Shown: one piece after another, positions 6,753 through 11,417 of the stretch | How the letters are laid out: each line of letters begins with the position of its first letter | Position numbering within the stretch: position 1 is the stretch's first letter | NCBI GenBank assembly: GCA_019348435.1 | Contig: JAHWJM010000040.1 | Coordinates: forward strand, 1-11,417 | DNA length: 11,417 nt | From: Actinomycetota bacterium | GTDB taxonomy: Bacteria > Actinomycetota > Thermoleophilia > Solirubrobacterales > Solirubrobacteraceae | Direction: 5' to 3' | Notes under the pieces: generated by a model | The model's database searches: none | Seen by the model: the letters and a program-made list of their open reading frames with translations, nothing else | What the model was told of the DNA's origin: nothing | Translations under genes and position numbers: made by a program

Positions 6753-7954
6753 CCTTGCGCGACGTCGTCATCACCGGGGTCGGAGCCGTCACGCCACTTG
6801 GCGTCGGTGCCCGCACGCTGCACGAACGCTGGACGGGCGGCGCGTGCGGCATCCGCGACGGTGAGGCGCCGTGCGCGGAGTTCGACCCGACCGACCACAT
6901 GTCGCCCAAGCAGGCCCGCCGCGCCGACCGCTCGACGCAGCTGGCGATCGCCGCCGGCGACGAGGCGCTCGCCGAAGCCGGCTGGGCCGACGAGCTGCCC
7001 TATGACCCCGAGCTGATCGGCTGCGTGCTGGGCACCGGGATCGGCGGAATCGGCACGCTCGAGGACAACCACGACATGCTGCGCGACACCGGCGCGGACT
7101 CCGTCTCGCCGCTCGCCGTGCCGCTCATGATGAGCAACGCCGGATCGGCGGCGCTTTCCCTGCGCCACGACCTGCGCGGACCGGTCTTCAGCGTCGTCTC
7201 GGCGTGCGCGGCCGGCAGCCACGCGATCGGCACCGCCCTGCGGATGATCCAGCACGGCGAGGCCGAGGCCATGGTCACGGGCGCCGCCGAGGCGCCGCTG
7301 ACGCCGCTTTCGCGCGCCGCGTTCGCGCGGATGGGCGCGATCTCGCCGTCGGGCGTCTCGCGCCCGTTCGACAACCGCCGCGACGGCTTCGTCATGGGCG
7401 AGGGCGCCGGCGTGCTCGTGCTCGAGGCCGGTGACAGCGCCCGCGCGCGCGGCGCGAAGATCCTCGGCACCGTGCGCGGCTACGGCTCGACGGGCGATGC
7501 GCACCACATCACGGCGCCGCAGGCCGACGGCCGCGGTGGCGCCCGAGCGATGCAGGTGGCGCTCAACGACGCGGGCCTGGACGCGACGGCAGTCGACTAC
7601 GTCAATGCCCACGGCACGTCGACGCAGCTCAACGATCGCGCCGAGACGATGGCGCTCAAGAGCGTGCTCGGCGACCGCGCGACGCAGGTGCCGGTCTCCT
7701 CGACGAAATCGGCGATCGGGCATCTGCTCGGCGCCGCCGGCGCCGTTGAGGCCATCGCCACGATCCTCGCGCTGCGCGACCGGATCGCCCCGCCGACGAT
7801 CGGCTGGGACCAACCCGAGGAGGGCATGGACCTCGACTACGTGCCCGGCGCGGCCCGGCCGCTGGAGATGTCCAACGGACGGCCGCCGGTCGCGCTGTCG
7901 AACTCGTTCGGGTTCGGCGGACACAACGCAACGCTCTGCCTGGAGGCCGCATGA
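6749..7954 (+). CDS. fabF: Beta-ketoacyl-ACP synthase II (FabF/KAS II type)
   Basis: A 401-residue condensing enzyme that joins malonyl-ACP to acyl-ACP with loss of CO2, extending the chain by two carbons. The Cys-His-His triad is complete: Cys153 in VSACAAGSHA, His288 in NAHGTSTQLND, and His325 in KSAIGHLLGAAG. The glycine-rich C-terminus SNSFGFGGHNA is also present, so it looks fully active and is not a chain-length-factor paralogue. Start choice: GTG 6749 overlaps the ACP stop as GTGA (6749-6752). A TTG at 6755 has AGGGG (6745-6749) at five-base spacing and gives Met-Arg-Asp-Val-Val-Ile-Thr, equally plausible; the two differ by two residues. The 3' end overlaps the reductase gene by four bases. 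The partner transacylase is broken in this window, so malonyl-ACP would have to come from a second FabD. Confidence 0.95.
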   Translation: MTLRDVVITGVGAVTPLGVGARTLHERWTGGACGIRDGEAPCAEFDPTDHMSPKQARRADRSTQLAIAAGDEALAEAGWADELPYDPELIGCVLGTGIGGIGTLEDNHDMLRDTGADSVSPLAVPLMMSNAGSAALSLRHDLRGPVFSVVSACAAGSHAIGTALRMIQHGEAEAMVTGAAEAPLTPLSRAAFARMGAISPSGVSRPFDNRRDGFVMGEGAGVLVLEAGDSARARGAKILGTVRGYGSTGDAHHITAPQADGRGGARAMQVALNDAGLDATAVDYVNAHGTSTQLNDRAETMALKSVLGDRATQVPVSSTKSAIGHLLGAAGAVEAIATILALRDRIAPPTIGWDQPEEGMDLDYVPGAARPLEMSNGRPPVALSNSFGFGGHNATLCLEAA

Positions 7955-9048
7955 CCTCCTCGTCTGACGGAACCGTGCTCCTGACCGGCGCGACCGGCTT
8001 CGTCGGGATGGAGCTGCTTGCGCGCGTGCTCGAGCAGACCGATCTCGACGTCGTCGCGCTCGTGCGCGCCGAGGACGACCGGGCCGCGCAGGCGCGCATG
8101 GACGATCTGCTCCAGACGCTCGTGGCGCCCGACGCGAGTGCCCATCCCGGACGCGTGCGCGCGTTGGCGGCCGACCTCGAGTCGCCGGGGATGGGCCTGT
8201 CGGCGATCGCCAGCGATCGGCTGGCCGGCCAGATCACGGCGGTGGTGCACTGCGCAGCGTCGATCAGCTTCACGCTGCCGCTCGACGAGGCGCGCCGGAT
8301 CAACGTCGAGGGGACGCGCGAGGTCCTCAAGCTCGCCTCGCGCGCCTACGCCCGTGGCTCGCTGGAGCGTTTCGTGCACGTGTCGACGGCGTATGTCGCC
8401 GGCGACCGCACCGGGCTCGTCAGCGAGCACGACGGCGACGTCGGCCAGGGCTTTCGCAACACGTATGAGCGCACGAAGCTCGAGGCGGAGCAGCTCGTCA
8501 ACGACAGCGGCCTGCCGGCCGCGATCGTGCGCCCGAGCGTCATCGTCGGCGACAGCGCGACCGGCTGGACGCAGACCTTCAACGTCATCTACTGGCCGCT
8601 GCAGGCCTTCGCCCGCGGCCTCTTCCCGACGGTGCCGGGCGATGCGGAGGCATGCCTGGACATCGTGCCGGTGGACACCGTCGCCGACGCCCTGCTCGAG
8701 TTGCTGCGCGGGCCCGTGCGCGGTGGCGCGTTTCACGTCGTCGCCGGCGACGAGGCGCCCACGAATGCCGCGCTCGCGACGATGGCGGCCGAGGCCTTCG
8801 ACGCGGAGCCGCCGGTGTTCGTCGCGCCCGGCGAGGACGAGACCGCCGAGAAGCGGGCGGGTGCCCTGGTGCCGTATTTCAGCGTGCGCTGCACGTTCGA
8901 CGCGCGCCGCGCCCGCGACCTGCTGGGCGCCACGCCGCCGCCGATCTCGCGCTATTTCCCGGCGCTGATGCGCTACGCCCGCGAGGCGCGCTGGGGCAAG
9001 GAGCCGGCGCCGCGACGCGATGCGGGGCTGGCGCAGACGCCGGCCTGA
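7951..9048 (+). CDS. Thioester reductase-like / fatty acyl reductase-type extended SDR oxidoreductase
   Basis: A 365-residue NAD(P)-dependent extended short-chain dehydrogenase. The Rossmann nucleotide-binding motif TGATGFVG is at 12-19, followed by a long basic stretch after beta2 (ALVRAEDDRAAQARMDDLL), as seen in the male-sterility/thioester-reductase (NAD_binding_4) group. HCAASISFTLPLDEARRINVEG, the catalytic Ser145 in VHVSTAYVAG, and Tyr172/Lys176 in YERTK complete the active site. The family reduces acyl thioesters on ACP or CoA to aldehydes or alcohols, or acts as sugar or sterol epimerases/dehydrogenases. The thioester-reductase reading is favoured by the sequence style and by direct coupling to ACP and ketoacyl synthase genes (ATG inside the fabF stop, ATGA 7951-7954). 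The substrate is not knowable from sequence. It is the last gene of the plus-strand group and faces a convergent gene. Confidence 0.8.
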   Translation: MTSSSDGTVLLTGATGFVGMELLARVLEQTDLDVVALVRAEDDRAAQARMDDLLQTLVAPDASAHPGRVRALAADLESPGMGLSAIASDRLAGQITAVVHCAASISFTLPLDEARRINVEGTREVLKLASRAYARGSLERFVHVSTAYVAGDRTGLVSEHDGDVGQGFRNTYERTKLEAEQLVNDSGLPAAIVRPSVIVGDSATGWTQTFNVIYWPLQAFARGLFPTVPGDAEACLDIVPVDTVADALLELLRGPVRGGAFHVVAGDEAPTNAALATMAAEAFDAEPPVFVAPGEDETAEKRAGALVPYFSVRCTFDARRARDLLGATPPPISRYFPALMRYAREARWGKEPAPRRDAGLAQTPA

Positions 9049-9111
9049 GACTTGGGAGTCCGGACGCTTCCCCGTTCCTGCGGGAGCGGTGCGGTTCGCA
9101 CCTCCCGAGCA

Positions 9112-9222
9112 TGAACAACTGCCGGATCGAGGTCCGGGGCTCGGATGGGCGGCAGTTGTGCACGCATGTCATGCACAACTGCCGGCGATCCGCCAGGCCG
9201 TGACCGATCCGGCAGTTGTTCA
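9112..9222. repeat. Symmetric nested inverted-repeat array (four copies of ACAACTGCCG)
   Basis: The 10-mer acaactgccg occurs at 9115-9124 and 9175-9184, and its reverse complement cggcagttgt at 9150-9159 and 9210-9219. Same-strand copies are exactly 60 bases apart, and the whole block is symmetric around position 9167. Outer arms 9112-9129 and 9205-9222 are an 18-base perfect inverted repeat (tgaacaactgccggatcg). Inner arms 9150-9162 and 9172-9184 are a 13-base perfect inverted repeat with a nine-base loop. The block can fold as one long nested hairpin or as two side-by-side hairpins. It resembles paired REP/REPIN-type elements or a large bidirectional terminator; which one is unknown. Confidence 0.85.
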
Positions 9223-9235
9223 CGTAGGTCGCTCA

Positions 9236-9261
9236 CGGCGCCGGCAGCACCGCCGGCGCCG
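9236..9261. terminator. GC-rich hairpin, possible bidirectional terminator
   Basis: Perfect 10-base arms cggcgccggc (9236-9245) and gccggcgccg (9252-9261) enclose a six-base loop. All stem pairs are G-C. There is no T-run on either strand, so this is not a classical intrinsic terminator, but high-GC actinobacteria often terminate at stem-loops without U-tracts. Its position between convergent genes fits that role. Confidence 0.5.
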
Positions 9262-9386
9262 GGACAGGCCGCTGCATTGGGGCCACTTCCTCAGCGATGC
9301 CGTTGCCGAACACGCCCCGCCAACCACAGCGCCCGAGCAGAACGCCGCCACCACGCCGCCCGGAACAGCGCCACCACCACTGGGCC

Positions 9387-10766
9387 TCAGGCCACCACCG
9401 GCGCCCCCTCCGGCAGCGCCGCCACCGCCGCATCCATGTCGTCCTGCGAGAACTCCAAGTCCTCCAGCGTCCCGGCGAGGTACGCGTCGTAGGCGGCCAT
9501 GTCGAAGTTGCCGTGCCCGCAGAGACCGAAGAGGATCACGCGCTCCTCGCCGGCCTCCCTGGCCGCCAGCGCCTCGTCGATCGCGGCGCGGATCGCGTGC
9601 GCGGGCTCGGGCGCCGGGATGATCCCCTCCGAGCGGGCGAACTGCAGCGCGGCAGCGAACGTCTCGTTCTGGCGGTAGGCGCGCGCCTCGATCAGGCCGG
9701 CCTTCAGCAGGGCGCAGACCATCGGCGCGTCCCCGTGGTAGCGCAGCCCGCCGGCATGCACCGGCGGCGGGACGAAGCCGTGGCCGAGCGTGTACATCGG
9801 CATGAGCGGCGTCAGTCCCGCGGTGTCGCCGAAGTCGTAGGCGTAGACGCCCTTTGTCAGCGTCGGGCACGCCGCCGGTTCGACCGCGAGAAAGCGCGGG
9901 CCGCGCGGGGACGGGTTCCCGCTGCTGTGCAGCTTGCGCCGCAGCCACGGGAACGTCAGCCCGCCGAAGTTCGACCCGCCGCCGACGCAGCCGATGATGA
10001 CGTCGGGCTCCTCGCCGGCCATCTGCATCTGGGCGATCGTCTCCTGGCCGATGATCGTCTGGTGCAGCAGGACGTGGTTGAGCACCGACCCGAGCGCGTA
10101 GTTGCAGTCCTCGTTCTGCGCCGCGACCTCGACGGCCTCGGAGATCGCGATCCCCAGCGAGCCGGTCGGCGACCCGTCGTTCGCGCGGCCCGAGGCGGTC
10201 TGCGTCGACGGCGAGCGGTGCACGCTCGCGCCCCAGGTCTGCATCATCGACCGCCGGTAGGGCTTCTGGTCATAGCTCGAGCCGACCATGAAGACCTCGC
10301 ACCCGAGATCGAACAGCGAGCAGGCGAACGCCAGCGCGGAACCCCACTGGCCGGCCCCCGTCTCGGTGGTGAGCTTCTTCACCCCGGCGTGCGCGTTGGC
10401 GTACGCCTGCGGCACCGCGGTGTTGGGCTTGTGCGAGCCGGCCGGCGAGACGCCCTCGTACTTGTAGTAGATGTGCGCGGTCGTGCCGAGCGCGCGCTCC
10501 AGGCGGCGGGCGCGAAACAGCGGCGTCGGGCGCCACAGGCGGTAGACCTCGCGCACGGCGTCCGGGATCTCGATCTCGGGCTCGCCCGAGACCTCCTGGC
10601 CGATGAGCTCCATCGGGAAGATCGGCGTCAGGTCCGGCGGCCCGGCGGGCGCCATCGTCTGCGGGTTCAGCGGCGGCAGCGGCTCGCCGGGCAGGTCGGG
10701 GAGGAGGTTCACCCAGTGCGTCGGGATCGCGTCCTCGGAGAGGAGGAACTTCGTCGGCTCGGCCAT
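9387..10766 (-). CDS. trpB2: TrpB2-type tryptophan synthase beta chain (PLP-dependent)
   Basis: A 459-residue PLP enzyme joining indole and serine to make tryptophan. The N-terminal extension (residues ~1-70, with LPDLPGEPLPPLNPQT) and the overall length mark the TrpB2 class rather than the ~400-residue TrpB1. The PLP-binding lysine is Lys113 in PAGSHKPNTA. TETGAGQWGSALAFA follows, and the phosphate loop GGGSN is at 262-266. The C-terminus has GLCGHGNFDMAAYDAY. No trpA is adjacent, matching the known pattern in which TrpB2 works without TrpA, often salvaging free indole (family knowledge; the role here is inferred). It lies 26 bases downstream of yqgE and is probably co-transcribed. The chosen ATG has a GGGTAGGG stretch starting 15 bases upstream; in-frame codons further up overlap the yqgE coding region and are unlikely starts. 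Confidence 0.93.
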   Translation of the reverse strand: MAEPTKFLLSEDAIPTHWVNLLPDLPGEPLPPLNPQTMAPAGPPDLTPIFPMELIGQEVSGEPEIEIPDAVREVYRLWRPTPLFRARRLERALGTTAHIYYKYEGVSPAGSHKPNTAVPQAYANAHAGVKKLTTETGAGQWGSALAFACSLFDLGCEVFMVGSSYDQKPYRRSMMQTWGASVHRSPSTQTASGRANDGSPTGSLGIAISEAVEVAAQNEDCNYALGSVLNHVLLHQTIIGQETIAQMQMAGEEPDVIIGCVGGGSNFGGLTFPWLRRKLHSSGNPSPRGPRFLAVEPAACPTLTKGVYAYDFGDTAGLTPLMPMYTLGHGFVPPPVHAGGLRYHGDAPMVCALLKAGLIEARAYRQNETFAAALQFARSEGIIPAPEPAHAIRAAIDEALAAREAGEERVILFGLCGHGNFDMAAYDAYLAGTLEDLEFSQDDMDAAVAALPEGAPVVA

Positions 10767-10792
10767 GGGCGCGACCCTACCCGTCGGGCCGT

Positions 10793-11338
10793 CTAGTTGA
10801 CGCTCGGATCGACCGGCATCCGCGCGACGAGCGCGAAGTGCGCTCCCTTGCGCGCGAGCACGCGCGCCCACAGCTCGTCGACGTCGGGGTTGAAGATGTC
10901 GTCGATGCCGGCCGGCGCGACGAACCAGTCCTCGCGCTCGAGCTCGCCGTCGAGCTGGCCCGGGCCCCAGCCCGCGTAGCCGGCGAAGACACGCGCACGG
11001 CGGGTCACCTCGGCAACCTCGTCGAGGTCCGAGCCCGCGGCCATGAAGCCGATGTCGTCGAGGACCATCACCGCGGCGCGGTCGGGCGCGTCGAACTCGG
11101 CCAGCACGGTGACCGCCGTGGGCTGGACCGGGCCACCCACGTGGACCAGCTCGCCGTGCTCGACCACGCCCTCCAGCGTGGGGGCGGCGTCCTCGACGAC
11201 CGCGTGGGAGGGTCGGTTGAGCACCACGCCCATCGCGCCCTCGTCGGAGTGCTCGGTGACCAGCACGACCGTACGCGCGAAGTTGGGGTCCTCCAGCTTC
11301 GGCGAAGCGATGATCAGCTTGCCCTTCAGCGAGTCCAT
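10793..11338 (-). CDS. yqgE: YqgE/AlgH family protein (UPF0301)
   Basis: A 181-residue protein, the usual size for this family. It begins MDSLKGKLIIASPKLEDPNFARTV, the diagnostic opening, then has GVVLNRPS, VHVGGPVQP, and FAGYAGWGPGQLDGELEREDW in the middle. No signal peptide or membrane segment is visible, so it should be cytoplasmic. The molecular function of the family is not established; AlgH was named from alginate regulation in Pseudomonas, which should not be transferred here. It is the upstream gene of a two-gene minus-strand unit with trpB2. No good Shine-Dalgarno precedes the ATG, though the conserved N-terminus fixes the start. Confidence 0.93.
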   Translation of the reverse strand: MDSLKGKLIIASPKLEDPNFARTVVLVTEHSDEGAMGVVLNRPSHAVVEDAAPTLEGVVEHGELVHVGGPVQPTAVTVLAEFDAPDRAAVMVLDDIGFMAAGSDLDEVAEVTRRARVFAGYAGWGPGQLDGELEREDWFVAPAGIDDIFNPDVDELWARVLARKGAHFALVARMPVDPSVN

Positions 11339-11359
11339 CCCGGGAAGAGTACCCCGGGG

Positions 11360-11392
11360 CGGATCGGGGCCCGGTATGTGCGCCCCGATCCG
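11360..11392. promoter_or_regulatory. Perfect 11-base inverted repeat upstream of yqgE
   Basis: Arms cggatcggggc (11360-11370) and gccccgatccg (11382-11392) match perfectly around an 11-base spacer, ending 22 bases before the yqgE start codon. It could be a regulator binding site, a 5' leader hairpin, or the terminator of a gene beyond the window edge. There is no T-run on the minus-strand side, which argues mildly against a classical terminator. A small ccccgggg palindrome lies directly beside it (11352-11359). Confidence 0.5.
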
Positions 11393-11417
11393 TCCGACCC
11401 CGGCGTTTACTGCTCCT

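Larger units (their letters stand above)
9049..9386. other. Gene-free stretch between convergent genes
   Basis: 338 bases separate the end of the reductase gene (plus strand) and the end of trpB2 (minus strand). The first half carries four copies of a 10-base core in alternating orientation (9112-9222) and a GC-rich hairpin (9236-9261). The remainder (~9262-9386) is a C/A-rich, low-complexity sequence on the plus strand with repeated ccacc/cgcc runs and no convincing gene. It is where transcription from both sides must stop, though no U-tract is visible. Confidence 0.7.

Noticed and set aside
9112..9222. CRISPR array or tRNA/attachment site in the repeat region
   Set aside because: The cores alternate in orientation and are only 10 bases long, with no unique spacer pattern and no cas genes nearby. 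No tRNA-like fold, integrase or transposase is visible.
10767..10871. Longer trpB2 start inside yqgE
   Set aside because: The upstream extension overlaps the end of yqgE and is Arg/Ala-rich; the conserved TrpB2 N-terminus begins at the ATG at 10766.

Overview
The window is very GC-rich DNA (about 70% by eye) with tightly packed genes, many GTGA/ATGA stop-start overlaps and strong G/C bias at third codon positions. Protein styles (a SpoIID/LytB protein with an N-terminal GHGxGMSQ motif, a TrpB2-type tryptophan synthase beta chain next to YqgE/AlgH, actinobacterial FabD/ACP/FabF) suggest a high-GC actinobacterium, plausibly the Thermoleophilia/Solirubrobacterales. That placement is an inference, not a measurement.

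Layout, left to right. (1) 1-1106, minus strand: a secreted SpoIID/LytB-domain cell-wall protein whose C-terminus lies outside the window. (2) A short divergent intergenic stretch leads into a plus-strand pair, 1210-4357: a ThDP-dependent acetolactate-synthase-like enzyme carrying a one-base deletion near 1614, then a complete aldehyde dehydrogenase of succinate-semialdehyde dehydrogenase type that starts inside the stop codon of the first gene. (3) 4455-4967: a single-pass membrane protein with two LysM domains. (4) 5148-6452: a strange in-frame chimera. Its first ~310 residues are the N-terminal beta domains of a family 2 glycoside hydrolase, and its last ~120 residues are the C-terminal part of malonyl-CoA:ACP transacylase (FabD). 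Neither catalytic centre is complete. (5) 6498-9048: acyl carrier protein, ketoacyl-ACP synthase (FabF type) and a thioester-reductase-like SDR, the last two starting within their predecessors' stop codons. (6) 9049-9386: a gene-free stretch between convergent genes, with a symmetric set of inverted repeats and a GC-rich hairpin. (7) 9387-11338, minus strand: yqgE followed by trpB2, then a short upstream region with an 11-bp-arm hairpin.

How the genes work together: the ThDP enzyme plus semialdehyde dehydrogenase pair resembles the 2-oxoglutarate decarboxylase/SSADH route known from cyanobacteria, although plain acetolactate synthase activity remains possible. The FabD-ACP-FabF-reductase string would be a small acyl-chain-building unit ending in a reductive step, but its transacylase survives only as a fragment with the catalytic His replaced by Arg. 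The two most important things to settle are whether the frameshift at ~1614 and the GH2/FabD junction at ~6075-6100 are real or sequencing/assembly faults.
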